From the NCBI RefSeq assembly GCF_907165205.1, contig NC_058192.1, positions 12,214,001 to 12,278,000 of the forward strand: a stretch of 64,000 nt of DNA, read 5' to 3'. Made by a program: the position numbers and the translations under genes. The stretch is from Coccinella septempunctata (taxonomy: Eukaryota; Arthropoda; Insecta; Coleoptera; Coccinellidae). Position 1 is the stretch's first letter, and each line of letters starts with the position of its first letter. Positions 1 through 11,194 of this stretch are shown piece after piece. The notes under the pieces are model-generated. The model had not been told where the DNA came from and searched no databases. It saw only the letters and a program-made list of their open reading frames with translations.

Positions 1-1176
1 AGCGGCCCGGACAAAATGGCGTCATTAATTTCGCTAGAATTGCACGCCATAATTACCTTTCCCGCATTACAAAGTTCATAATGAGCTTCGAAATAATTTG
101 AGGACAGCGGTTGGACGGCATAATTGATTCACTGGCTGCCATGCAAATTCGATGTGTGAAATATGGCTAGAGAATATCCATCAGCTATTCGATGCCTATA
201 GAAAGTTCGTTGGTCGGTGTGATTATAATCAGGGAAGAGAGGAAAAAATCAGAATTTCCATTCTGTTCGCAGTTTTTTTGGAGCTTTTGAAAAGCTCCAT
301 AGAAAAAATCAGAGGTATTTATATCTGGTGATCTCGCAGGCCGGTTGAAATCACTATTACAGGTATTGAAAGTCTTCCACGATTCGTAAAGAAATTCCTG
401 CAATATGTCTTGTGGCGCCATCGTTCTATCCTTATCTCCCAAAAGAGGAAGAACAAAAGTTTGCAGCAAATTTACATAGGTATCTTTCAGAAGTTAAGTT
501 AACATTGCTCCATTTACTTAGAAAAAATATGGACTAGCTAGCCTTCCATTTTGACGACGTCGACAATGTTCAACCAGTAAAAAATATATTCAAGGTCTCC
601 TTATTTTCAACGATTATCAGATCAAATGAAAAAGTATACAATCTATTTTGAATCTTTAATACAAGCAGAGTTATCAGTTATGTGCACATAAAGCTGACCC
701 ATTTCTCAATCTTATTTCTAGCCTAAATCTGCAATTCTTCAAGCTCATATCTCATCATATCTCTCAAAATATTCATCTAACAATCGTGCATTTTTCATCG
801 GGTATGTACAAATGACGAAGTTAATACTCACCCTCATTTGTTCATTTGTACTTCAATTCATTTCTTGCATGGTGAAATATGAAAGAGTTCTAACTCCAGT
901 AATGGACAGATATGGCTGAAGAAGAAGGAGAAACTGATTATCATGGGTTATAACCTAACCTATTGCTCCTTATATGAATAGCGAGGGAACCATTTGGCAT
1001 AAGCAATCACCCCCATTCATTAACTGAAACAGTGCATTGCACAATGGATTTCAAACGAAGTTGAAAAACGGTCTTTCTTGAAAAGCTAGAAATGATGAAT
1101 CAAAATCGATAAAAATGGGATTGATTAGCTTGGGAAGTCTCAAATTGATTATATTCGAGGTGAATAAAAACATATA
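1..1176. other. AT-rich non-coding DNA
   Basis: Apart from the decayed transposase fragment on the minus strand at 185-469, nothing is recognisable here. No splice-flanked exon, repeat array or foldback element was seen. The stretch ends at the TA that precedes the first family B element. Confidence 0.5.
185..469 (-). pseudogene. DDE transposase C-terminal fragment (decayed)
   Basis: The 94-residue minus-strand frame contains RSPDINTSDFFYGAFQK. This resembles the catalytic-end block (RSPDLTPLDFFLWG) of Tc1/mariner-superfamily DDE transposases, where the Asp of SPD and the following D/E region lie near the third catalytic residue. The residues before it (about 1-45) show no recognisable family pattern, and the frame after it reads into unrelated sequence. 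This is therefore at best a small relic of one transposase exon. No terminal inverted repeats were found around it. The call rests on one short motif and could be chance. Confidence 0.3.
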
Positions 1177-1850
1177 CAGTGTGAGATTTCGACTGGTACA
1201 CATATTTTAACAGTAGATTTTTGAGGTCGAAAGAAATACTTTGTTTTACACCATTATTTCCGATTCGGCCCTGATAAAAAGATATAGCCCTTTTAAATTT
1301 CCATAATGAGCTATGCCACCCCTAGAGAAACAAAATTCCCTTCAGAATAACAAGCTAAATCTATGACACTACACAACTCTGGAACTTTTAAACATAGTTG
1401 CACTCACCCAAATTAACCAATTTTCCGAATATCACAGATATTTTTTATTTTTGAACATCAAATTACTCGAAAACGGTGTTTTATACGAAAAAATATGAAG
1501 TATCTATACTTCTATTTTACAAAACGTTCAAATATTCATTAGATAGCGTCCCACTTACTTTCAAGAGTTGGGTTCTTTGAATTTTTGGTATTTTTATGGT
1601 ACGTAATGGTCATAATGAGAATACTGGAAGACGTGGGTGATATCTTGTGCTCAAAAAGGATAATAAATGAAAAACTATATTCCGAAATTCATTTCATTCG
1701 ATAAAACCGTTTGTGAGAACTAAAAATAACATTTTTTTTATGGTTTTTCAACATCCTGTATCTTTCAAACAGTGCACATTCGGAAAAAATGGTATCGGAA
1801 AAAAGTGTTTCTTTTGACCTCAAGAATATACTGTTAAAAGACTCGTCCAG
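1177..1850. mobile_element. Foldback MITE, family B, copy 1
   Basis: The left end (after TA at 1175-1176) and the right end are imperfect inverted repeats of about 100 nt. The left arm runs through an ACAGTAGATTTTTGAGGTC-like block at about 1210. The right arm carries its complement, GACCTCAAGAATATACTGTT, at about 1817-1836. The same element occurs at 26755-27050, 27961-29766 and 51520-52264. This copy has lost part of its right terminus. It carries no credible coding sequence, so it is non-autonomous. TA target duplications in its relatives suggest a Tc1/mariner-type mobiliser (inference). Confidence 0.75.
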
Positions 1851-2630
1851 TATAAGCTTCTCCATCGACAAGGCAACATCACGTTTTTTAACAGTTCATT
1901 ATTGATCAAGATATACGAAAACGAAGGAAGTTTGGAATCAATTTTTAACCGACGTGATTCGAGCATAGATAAAGCCCCATTTCCTCATGAGTGATTGCAA
2001 GGGAAGAAGAGAATTCCAATCAGATTTCGCTGAAATTAGATTGAGGATTCTTTTACCACCCCCGGCGTATTTAATGTAGCTAACTCCGAGGGCACGTTTT
2101 CGGGAAATGTGTGGATGTGACCAGTAAAAATGTTATTTTCTCTACCTAATTGGAAGATTAGCCATGTACGGAAGTCACTTCTGGGAACCGTAGATACCAC
2201 CCTAACAAAATAAGCTCAATAATCCTTTTAAGACTTGACGTTCTTATACATAGGTAATTGGAAATGTTGCAGAAATCGTTAGATTGGAATGTATGGAGGC
2301 AGAAAGACGGAGAGAATATCTGGTGAAGTAGCTGTGGTTGATTAGTTGGGAGATTGCTCGTACACCCAATACACCCAAGACGAAGATCCTTACATGATCA
2401 TGCAGAAAGCGGTACTGATGGGACCTTCTCGGTTCTCAAGTATGAGGACTCCGGTAGAGTTGTATCTGTAAATGGTAGCAACTCATTTTTTTGCGTGAAG
2501 ATACCATGCCCAAATAGGTAACGATAGATAATAGTAGAGTGATGGTGAGATGAACATTTTCAGTACAGCAATTCTTTTTTTAGGAACCGAAAATTGGCTC
2601 ATGTCTCCCTAACCCATGGGAGAGTTGAAT
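1851..2630. other. Non-coding, no feature seen
   Basis: Moderately AT-rich unique-looking sequence between a family B element and a possible small foldback element. No exon, RNA gene or repeat was recognised. Confidence 0.4.
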
Positions 2631-2962
2631 AGGGGGTGAGAGAGACTTAACCATAAATTTGTTTATCAGGAAAAACATTGAAAGAAAACAATTTTCAATG
2701 ACCAACGATTGTCTATGTCAAGATTTTCATCATCAGATGTATCAGCGTATGAAATACATATTTTCTATTTCAGAGTCTCTCTCTTTTATTTCCGAGATGT
2801 TTTTTATTTTTTTGAACCTTTGTATATTTTTTATATTTATTTCCATTATTCAATTTTCCTTTGTTGAAAGCAAACTATTATCGTAGCTCAGTGCGGAAAA
2901 CTTGGACCGCTGATTATGTCTCCCGACCATAGCATGGGTCAAGTCTCCCGCACTCCCTTTTA
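2631..2962. repeat. Possible small foldback element
   Basis: AGGGGGTGAGAGAGACTTAACC at the left (2631) is roughly complementary to the sequence ending in CAAGTCTCCCGCACTCCCTTT at the right (about 2940-2960). A further GTCTCCCT/GTCTCCCG pair lies inside or next to these. The style (GGGAG/GTCTC ends) recalls the TA-flanked element at 12974-13856. The arms are only about 22 nt and mismatched, and no target duplication was found, so this is tentative. Confidence 0.25.
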
Positions 2963-3830
2963 GCGTACTCAACAGATGTTTTCTTGAAACTATTACAACT
3001 ATTATTAAAAAGGCTCACCGTTTGTGAAACGATATCAATCAAGAAAAGCAATAAATCTAAATAACACCACGCACCTATCAAACTTTTCCGACTGTAAAAA
3101 AAAAATTATTCAATTTCTTACTTTCTACCACAAAATCACATATTTTTCATTTGACTTGTCCTATACATTGTAAGTGTCTTAAGGTACCAATAAATACCTA
3201 ATTATTATTATTATATCAATATATTAAGATGAACGGCCACAAATACGCGCCAGTTGTCACGCTAATTGTATATTCATGTGAAATTTTTGTTCAAAGATGA
3301 AGTTCATCTTGACTTGAAACTTCCTTTAATTCCTTTTACTTATATTGATGCAAGATGATTTCTGTTGAATAATTTAACATTCTTGTACCTAATTATCTGT
3401 TAATTCCTTCGGGAGATACCCATTCCCAACCACTGCATCATATGCATTTCACCTTCGGGTTCATATTTTTGAAATCTACAACTGATGTAACGTATTCAAA
3501 CTTTAGCCAAAGAAGATAACGAACATTAACTCTCCTCAAGCTAGTGCATATTATGATATTATACTGATCTCTTGTATTTTCCATGCAAATAACTGGATTT
3601 GGTATGTCTTCAATGAGTTTGTATAAGTTTCAATTATGTTCGTCACATATTTTCCGAAGAGATTCGACATTGCGATAAAAATACGTAATAACAGAAACTT
3701 TTGAGAGGCATGGGCAACATAGTGTTGATTTAGAACCCAAAAATGTTTTGACAAGCGTCATAACCCCACATTTTCGTAGTATACAGAGTGAAATGTGGCA
3801 AATTTCCATGGCCAACCGACTGCTAAAATA

Positions 3831-5327
3831 GTAGTAGTAGTAACAGTCATTTATTGCAAATATTAGCATATAAGCATATAAGCAATTGGCCATCGACCTG
3901 AGGTCCTTCAGCCTATAAATTTACACTTTAATATATAAAAATTTTACAATTATATATTAACATAAAACATTACTTAATTTGTTTATTAGAGTCTCTGTTG
4001 GGTGTTTTCTAGTTGAAATGTTTGCATCTTTATGATATTGGGGGATCACTTCTTCTAACTCTAACAATCTAGAATAAAATTTTTTATTTAGCCTATTGAT
4101 CCTCTCCTTGATTGGCTCAATTCCTGTTGCTGAGAAAAGCAGGTGGTTTGGGGGATTATGCAGAACACTGTTAGGGTGCCTCATTCTAGTGATGGTCCTC
4201 AGTGCTGTCGTTTCTGCCACCTCCAGATTTTTAATTGCTGGGGCTTTGCAATTGGCAAACAGTGGATGGGCGTATTCCAGTAAGGGTCGACATATAGTTT
4301 TATATATTTTTGTGGCACTCTTTATGTTGATACCCTGTTTCTTATAGGTTAGCTTTGCAAAATATTTCGCTCTAGATATGGTCTTTTTTTTAATTAATTT
4401 TGTGTGTCTGTTGAAATTGTACCTGTTATCGATTTGGACTCCCAAGTATTTTATTGATGGGGATGGTGTTACAGTCGTACCATTAATGATTATATGTGGG
4501 GATCCTTGAGAAATTATGTGATCGAAGATTATAAGTTGTGATTTGGCTGGGTTAGGTGTTAGTCTCCATTTGAAGAACCATTTGATAATGTCATTTACCA
4601 GAAGCTGTAGTGCTTGCATGCAAGTCTCTAGAGATTTTTCGTGAACAATCAACGTTGTGTCGTCCGCAAATTGTAATATGTATGTTTTCTTTGTGGTCTT
4701 AGGGTAGATGTCATAACCATAGAATTTGTATAGTGTTGTGGAAAGTGGAGATCCTTGTGGTGTTCCTTGCTCTGGAGAGAAAGATGTTGAAAATGAGTTG
4801 TTCATTTTTACCGTCAGCTTTCTGTTTTCCAGAAACTGTTTTATTAAGATAGCAGGGCATTTTATCTTGTTCAGTTTGAAAAGTAGTCCCTTGTGCCACA
4901 TGCTGTCGAATGCTTTTTGTATGTCCAAACACAATGCTGAAGTTTTCAGTTTGCTGAGAGTAGCATTTTGCACATTTGAAACCAATATTGTTAGTGGGTG
5001 GTTTGTTGAATTCCTTTCCTTGAAGCCAAATTGGTAATTGGGAATGTACTTGTTTAAATGTTTTTCCAGTATGGATTTAATTATTTTCTCATAAAGCTTT
5101 CCCAGCACGGGCAACAAAGTTATTGGCCTATAATTGGTAACCTTGCTCGAGTCTGAACTCGTTTTGTGTATATTAATTATATGACCTTTTTTCCATATTT
5201 CTGGGAATATAGAGTTATTCAGACAGTATTCATAAATACTCATTAGATGTTTGTGTATTTTTTCGTTTAGTGCTTTCACTATGGTCCATGGTATGTTGTC
5301 TGGCCCAGGTGCACTATTTTTTGTTTT
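3831..5327 (-). mobile_element. 5'-truncated non-LTR retrotransposon with 11-bp target duplication
   Basis: The element reads on the minus strand. It begins in mid reverse transcriptase at 5327 and ends with a (TAC)n tail, seen on the plus strand as GTAGTAGTAGTA from 3831. It is flanked on both sides by CTGCTAAAATA (3820-3830 and 5328-5338). Exactly one copy of that 11-mer occurs at the uninterrupted site in the second family A element (complement at 17886-17896). The 5' truncation, the 3' microsatellite tail and the target-site duplication are the classic signature of target-primed reverse transcription. The 3' UTR is about 125 bp (3831-3956). Confidence 0.95.
3957..5327 (-). pseudogene. Reverse transcriptase of a Jockey-like non-LTR retrotransposon (5' truncated, otherwise open)
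   Basis: The frame is open from the insertion junction to a stop at 3957. The GTG at 5279 is not a real start, because upstream codons give SAPGPDNIPWTI, a normal N-terminal RT block. Counting from 5279, the motifs are in order: YQFGF (residues 82-86), CLDIQKAFD with the first catalytic Asp (117-125), QGTPQGSPLS (171-180), FADDT with the catalytic Asp pair (204-208), NPAKSQ, and YLGVQID (278-284). A thumb-like YKTICRPLLEYAHPLF follows. The protein ends soon after the thumb with no RNase H or zinc finger. In life it would make cDNA from its own RNA at nicked target DNA in the nucleus. Endonuclease and ORF1 are absent, so this copy cannot move. There are no internal stops over 457 codons, which points to a young insertion. 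The motif B surroundings (TTLYKFYGYDIY) are less standard and may carry point changes. Clade assignment (Jockey/I group) is by motif style only. Confidence 0.93.
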
Positions 5328-5357
5328 CTGCTAAAATAAAAGTGAATGGAGTATACA

Positions 5358-7784
5358 TTTGGAGTATAGAAAATCGTGGAAGAGAGAATGCCCCATTTTT
5401 TTAAGAGAAGCTCTGCTAATATAGCCACGTTATCCGGCAGAACTCATTTAATGCTCCAATCTCACACCAAATTAAAACAGGAGTCGAACCGCATCTACAC
5501 GTTCCAAATTCAAAACAGCCCCGAAACCGGTTGAAATTTTTTAATTATTTCCTCAGCCCAACTCCAAGTGCCCGGGATATTTATGGAGTTGACCTGGGGT
5601 CGCAGTGCCCTTTAACAATCTATTAAGAGAATTTATGAGCCAACGAATATTCTGGTAGCGCGGAATGGTAGTCGGGTTCTGGTTTTTAGCCGTTTTATGG
5701 GGGTAATTACACGGCAGCAGACATCTGTTAAAAGGGTGTTGTTCTGTCGTTATCTGTAGCGCCGCTATCTTCAAGAGCGTGTCTATCGACGTATGCGGCG
5801 GTTCTTGTGAAAGGAGGCCTGCAAGACTGAGGTTGGGGACAAATAGGCCGATCGAGAGATAATCTGGCGGCGAAACACCTAGACGTTTGCTCAGACAGGC
5901 CTTCTTGACGATACTTTTATGGCGTGTTTGGTTTTACCCTAATGGACACGTGGTGGGAAAATCCGTGTTGTTTCTTTAATTTTTGATCCGAAATCCATAA
6001 AACCTGATACACTATATTGAAAATATGAAGTTTTCGTGAGCTCCATATGCTTTAAGTTTTGACCACTTATCATGGACGTGATAATACATAAATTGATTAC
6101 AATGAACAGGGGTTACAAATTGAACAAGAAACCAATCACCATGATATGTTAAGAGAATTATGTAGTGTTCTTAGCAGAAACAGAAGACAATTCACAAAGA
6201 CAAATACAAATACATCAGCATGAGCATAAACATGAAGTATCCATCAAGAGAATAAAATGTATGATATTATCGAAAGATCTAGTACGGTGTAAACTGGTAA
6301 ATGAACAATCGCAGGAATAGCACTTAGAGACAGGGTAAGAAACAATGAGATAAGAGCAACATTCAGGGTGGAGGGTATAAGCTAAGGAGCTAAAAAATTA
6401 CCTAAGTTTCACTAAGTATAACTTTGCATTTCTTTGGTAATGCTGGATTTTCTCCCTGAGATGTGTTGTGTTGTCCTTTGTCTGTATGCCACTGACGCAA
6501 GGTATTTTCTTTGAATATCTTCTTGTTGTACAGTGTTTGAATGCAGGTAAGCCAAAAATTTTCGAATTTGGAAATAGTAGAGGATCTCTCAAATCTCAAA
6601 GTTCTCTCAAAGTTCTTTTCTTAATGTTCCTGCTATAAGTTCAACACTTCTTCGCCGATGTTGGATTTTTCACAATTAGGGCGCAGGGTAACTTTTCTTC
6701 AAGTTCTTCTTGTGTAGGGAGTAAACATAGAGAAGCGAAAAATTTCAGATTTTTGGCTAAAAATTCAGAAATATTGAGATGCCTCATCAAGTTTTTCTTT
6801 ACGATCATTATCTAGAGATATTTTTTCACATTACTTTGCTATAGAAATACCGCTATATGTTAGGAAATTTTGTTTTTCTTATTAAATTTGGGGTAATTTT
6901 CATATAACACTGACAGATACCGTCAGATATTTGAAATAATCACCTAAATTGACGTCCATAAGGAGATATATAATTAGAAAAAATAAATTTAATTTTAAGT
7001 GAAATCTCTCTATGGTTTCTATCAGAGCTAAAGCTATAAAAGTAACATGGAGTGCGGATTTTGTTTTTGTGGGCGATGGTGGAAAGCGTGATCGAGCATT
7101 TATAATACGTAATTAGTACAGTCCTATAACCGTAGTGAATTTCTTCCTAGATCCCCTAACATTAACCCCTTTTGGAAGAAGTTAGAGTTTTTCTCAAGGA
7201 ACGTCAACCAGAAACTTTCTGGTTAAAAATTGCAAATGTTGAGGAAATGCAATTTTTACTCAACTCCAAATTGAACGCCTCTGAATAAAACTCAACTAAA
7301 CTGTAGAAAATTTCAAATGAAGTAAGGTTTTTTTTTCCATGTGACTTAGGTACCACATATGCTTTTGATCATTTTCATTCCAGAGTAGGTATTCCTTGAT
7401 GCATGTTGTTATTGTTTTTCGACAGAAGACCCGCATTCTTTGTGAATTCTCAGTCAAAAAACGTAAATTTTCCGGTTCTCTATATTCACACTCTGTACAA
7501 TATGAAGAACAAGAGAAAAAAAAGCTTGTGCCAGTTGTTTGAAGACTAAGGATGCTGACTTCATACTACTAGCCATAAATCCATCGTCGGCGAAGAAATG
7601 TCCAACTTATAGGCAGAATTGAAAAAAGAGCGATTTCATAAAATGGACATATTTCCATAGCCAGGCATGGTATGCCAAAAGTGCCAAAGATATCCCGAAG
7701 AGTTAAACTGACAATCCATTCAGCATGAAAAACTCTGTTAGCCAAAATCTGGAAATTTTGGGTGTCTCACAATCGCACTATGTA
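5358..7784. other. Non-coding DNA, with a balanced-composition block at 5380-5950
   Basis: No exon or element was recognised. The part 5380-5950 is clearly less AT-rich than its surroundings, has scattered CpGs and no repeat match in the window, and could be regulatory DNA. From about 6000 to 7780 the sequence is AT-rich filler with no inverted repeats or frames of note. Confidence 0.35.
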
Positions 7785-8433
7785 TAGGGTGGGCAAAATT
7801 TGGTGATATCTGAACTACAACTTTTTCAACCCAACAAGATAGAAGAAAATGCATTGCACATACGGGTCGTCTTTTTTCGAGAAACTAATAATGCCATCAA
7901 CTGCATTCCTCTATCTTCTTTTGTTTTTGAGTTATAGGTCAAAATTGAGATTTCAACTGGTCATTATTTCCGTTTCTGTTTGTGCTAGGATGTTGAAATG
8001 AAAACATTATACAGACACTTTTTTGATAGCAGTCCAGTGGCCTACTATGATTTTTCCCAACAGGCAAATTTGGTGAGCTATAACATTTTAAACTGCTGTT
8101 TTAATAAGAAAAAACACAAATTTATGTTAAAGCTCAGCAAATAAACCTGTAAAAAAAAAATCATAGTACGCCACTAAATTGCTATCAAAAAAGTCTCTGT
8201 ATAATAATCTTTTCAACATCCTAGCACAAACAGAAATGGAGATAATGACCAAAGTTGAAATCGCCCAAATTTGAATTTTGGCCTATAACTCAAAAACAAA
8301 AGAAGATAGAGGAATGCAGTGGTAGCATTATTAGTTCTTCGAAAAAAGACGATATGAAAGGCACATTCATTATCCTCTATCTCGTTGGGCTAAAAAGTTG
8401 TAGTTCAGGTATCACCAATTTTGTCTACCCTTA
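7785..8433. mobile_element. Snap-back MITE, family D, copy 1
   Basis: TA-flanked (7783-7784 and 8434-8435). Almost the whole element folds on itself. The left arm (TAGGGTGGGCAAAATTTGG..., then a GAACTACAACTTTTTCAACC block) pairs with the right arm (GGTTGTAGTTC-type block reading back from 8433). Arms of about 300 nt meet near 8090-8110. Landmarks such as GCCATCAACTGCATTCCTC on the left and GAGGAATGCAGTGGTAGC on the right show the pairing. There is no coding capacity. A second copy lies at 44161-44773. Confidence 0.85.
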
Positions 8434-8539
8434 TACAGCAAGAAGAGATTGAAAATACTCTGTGTCAATGCCATACATGAGAAGGATTATGATCTGCATC
8501 TTGGGGTGATAATACAACATTTCCAAAGTAATGTAAGTA

Positions 8540-8752
8540 ATGTAAAGCAAATACCTAGTGAAACTACTTAGATCGTTGAAGAAGGAAAATAGGGGGATAT
8601 TGGCAGTTACCAGAATATCTAACATCCACAATGAGGGAAAACCAACAAACGGACGCTCTTTGGGAAGACCACCTAAAAGATGGAGAGAAAGCTGGAGTTC
8701 TATCTCTCAGGAACAGGAACAGAAAAAGGTAGGAGTGCGTTCACAATAGACA
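8540..8752 (+). pseudogene. C-terminal scrap of a non-LTR reverse transcriptase
   Basis: The 63-residue frame starting at 8558 contains NIHNEGKPTNGRSLGRPPKRWRE, followed by a short acidic/Gln-rich end and a stop. A GRPPKRW block close to the C terminus is typical of several non-LTR retrotransposon RT proteins. No upstream RT motif remains, and the preceding sequence belongs to the family D MITE. Probably a very short 5'-truncated copy. The motif is short, so confidence is moderate. Confidence 0.45.
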
Positions 8753-8775
8753 GACCTTGACAGCGAGTTTCAGAA

Positions 8776-9012
8776 AACTTTGATTGCTCGACAGTCACTC
8801 GATTTGCAAAACGAAATCACTGAAACCCTTTAATTTCTGAATATATTGAGGAAGTAGCAAATGAGAATCATCGAATGGACGTATATAGATCATAATTTGA
8901 TGCGGGAATGATATTCTGAATGCTCATAACTGAATTATCGATTGAAAACAAATTGACGTTTATCCGGCAATCAAGCGTTGATTCACCGATCAAGCTTTGT
9001 GAAACCGGGGGT
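8776..9012. repeat. Dispersed repeat, family G, copy 1
   Basis: This segment is collinear with 23236-23470. Shared landmarks are ACAGTCACT near the left end, AAAACGAAATCACTGAAA, ATGATATTCTGAA, ACAAATTGACGTTTATCC and the right end TGTGAAACCGGGGGTGAG. The GGTTTCACAAA-type end with an inner CAATC...GATTG palindrome looks like the end of a DNA transposon or MITE. Neither copy shows two clear inverted termini. Confidence 0.6.
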
Positions 9013-9119
9013 GAGTCTACTATAAGAAGAAGAATATTAGTTCGTTTCATAATTGATATAAACCAAACACATTTCGAGGATTGTGCACGACCTACAGCGA
9101 ATCCTTGATCCTGACAAGT

Positions 9120-9660
9120 GTAGCCCACAAACCCTCCCCCCAACCCATTATTTCACAATCGGGATCTCGTCTAGCGTGACGGAAAGACAGATAGACCACA
9201 ACAATAAAACCCGGACCCCGTGCTCGATTCGCGATAAGCCCCCCGCCTGGAACACCTTTCGTCCGTTCCGGACAGCGTCAGAAAAAGATACGCAAGCCCA
9301 ATCGCCTTCCATTAAACCTGATTGGCGTGGCCGGCAAAAAAGTAAAGGGCCCCGATAATTTTTATTTCTCACGAGTTATGATGGCCGTGATTGATCGGGG
9401 TATTTTGCATGAAAACATTAGCCAGCAACGGGATTTAAAGGGGAAACAATATTTTTTAATGACATATAGAAGTCGCGTTTAGGTAGTCCGCGGCGCGGCT
9501 GGAAAAACAAGTCGAATTAATCATTTTAATAGGGCCGTGCAGCGAGGGGCCGAGCCGTTTCGGATTGATAGTCGCAATTATGATTGTGTGTCGTTAACTG
9601 GGCTTGATGTCCGCCCGTCATAACGCCGACGTTTGTTCGTTGTCGCAGAGGCGGGTCCTG
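9120..9660. other. Balanced-composition block, candidate regulatory DNA
   Basis: Noticeably richer in G+C and CpG than neighbours, with no repeat relatives in the window and no splice-flanked frame. Short frames exist on both strands (for example 9083-9358 plus and 9148-9372 minus), but they overlap each other and match no family known to me. The class of sequence is typical of conserved non-coding DNA around developmental genes. That role is inferred. Confidence 0.3.
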
Positions 9661-9975
9661 AAAAAAAAACCCTAGAAATCTGTCGAACATTTGACTCATA
9701 AAACATCTCTTGAACTCGTGTTCAAAGATTCACCTCAGAAAATCAATAAAATATCTAAGAACCTACAAAACTGTTGTGAAGTTTGAGTTGATCATTATAC
9801 CTTGAGTAAGAAACCAGATTGCTTTGGTAGCACCAGTTTTTGGAGTTATGGCTCCAGACTGCCTGATGCTGAGGAGTTACAACAAATATTATGTGATATT
9901 TGAGAGAACAATCCATTCTGTGAAAAAAAAAAGGGAAATTTTAACAAGAACATCAGTCGTTGTGTATACGATATA

Positions 9976-11194
9976 CGAGGATATATTGAAAAATTCTTAG
10001 CCTACTATAGAACCAAACAAAATTTCAATGTCAAAATATTTTATTACGCAACATATTCTCCTCTTAATTGGATACATTTATTACAGTGAACCTGCAACGT
10101 CTCTAGACCTTTCAAAAGAAATGTTTCTTCTTGCTCTGCAAACCATACCTCCACAGCTTTTATTACTTCCTCGTTGGAAGAAAATTCACGACCTTTTAAA
10201 CTTTTTTTCAGTTCAGGAAAGAGATGAATGGAGCCAAATCTGGTGAATAAGGGGGGTGTTCTAGTAATTCAAACCCTAAATCACGAATTTTTTGCATGGC
10301 AAAATGAGATTTGTGTGCAGGGGCGTTGTCCTGCAAAAACAAAACACCTTTGGATAGCTTTCCGCTTCTTTTCTCCTCAATTTTTTCCCGTAGAGGATCT
10401 AAAATCAATCATGATTACTCCATGGTAAACAAGCAAGATTTTTTCCAGCAGATTTTTGGACACGAAACTTCTTAGGTCTTGGAAAACCGAAGTGTCACCG
10501 ATATCGATTGTTGCTTTGTTTCTGTATCGTAGAAATGTACCCAAGTCTCATCTTTAGTAACAATTCGGTTTAAGTTTAAGAAGTGTACATCGTTTTCGAA
10601 TCGAGCACAGATCGAAACCGATGCTTCTAGCTTCTACTCTTGCAAGCTTTTGGTCAATATTCAAACATTTGGGGATCCATTTTGCAGCAATTTTTCTCGT
10701 GTCAAATTGACTATATGATGATCGCGTTCGTATGAAATATTCAGTGCTTCAGATTTGTATCTGTTTTAGCTTTTAGCCCAATTCGACGGTCTGATAAAAT
10801 CATGTCATGAATTGCATCGATATTTTCAGGGACTGAAACAGAAACTGGCCGATCGGTCATCATCTTAAATAGAAAATTCACCTCTTCTGAAGCTTGCAGT
10901 CCAATTTTTCACGGTCGCATACGAAGGACATTAATCACCAAGGGTATATTAAGCATATCTTCGTAAATCTGCTCACCTCTTAACCCTTTTAAATACAGGT
11001 ACTTGATGATGGCTCGATAGTACAATTTTTCGACATCTTCTTTCTTTTAATTTATTGCGTAACTCTGGTTTACTTTTTTGTCCTCAACTCCACATTGACA
11101 CTTCTGATGAGTAATTGTTCGTTGCTATGGTAACGCAATATTTCTTCTTATGCATGAAACTGGTCTAGGCTAACTAGATATCAATACATCATCG
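9976..11194 (-). mobile_element. Mariner element M1 (full length, decayed)
   Basis: Flanked by TA (9974-9975, 11195-11196). The ends are CGAGGATATATTGA at the left and the complement of CGATGATGTATTGA at the right, about 1.22 kb apart, the size of a normal mariner. The family's transposase can be followed on the minus strand from about 11060 to 10085. It is broken by several small insertions and deletions, so only short open pieces survive. The other copies are at 21481-22625, 25691-26739 and 28299-29531. Confidence 0.93.
10085..11060 (-). pseudogene. Mariner transposase, multiply frameshifted
   Basis: Compared with the sister copies, the helix-turn-helix part, VTKDETWVHFYD, FLQDNAPAHKS and YSPDLAP blocks are all present, but in different frames. 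The longest intact piece is 10208-10408 and carries FLQDNAPAHKS (second catalytic Asp) and YSPDLAP just before the third. The sequence between YSPDLAP and the C-terminal part has a small deletion that removes the normal SDYHLF block, so the third Asp is lost. It would have cut and pasted the element at TA sites. It is dead now. Confidence 0.9.

Larger units (their letters stand above)
3142..5357 (+). mobile_element. DNA transposon family A, copy 1 (interrupted by a retrotransposon)
   Basis: Sequence 3142-3830 plus 5328-5357 is the reverse complement of 17870-18567, where the same element is uninterrupted. The right end (GAATGGAGTATAC at about 5345) matches the terminal inverted repeat of the 17871-19098 copy. 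This copy lacks the half that corresponds to 18568-19098, so it is truncated on its left. A 1497-bp non-LTR retrotransposon is inserted at CTGCTAAAATA. The short open frames in the flanking parts (for example 3551-3893 minus) show no family resemblance and are probably chance. Confidence 0.75.

Noticed and set aside
4096..5037. Plus-strand frames at 4096-4347 and 4726-5037
   Set aside because: Shadows of the minus-strand reverse transcriptase.
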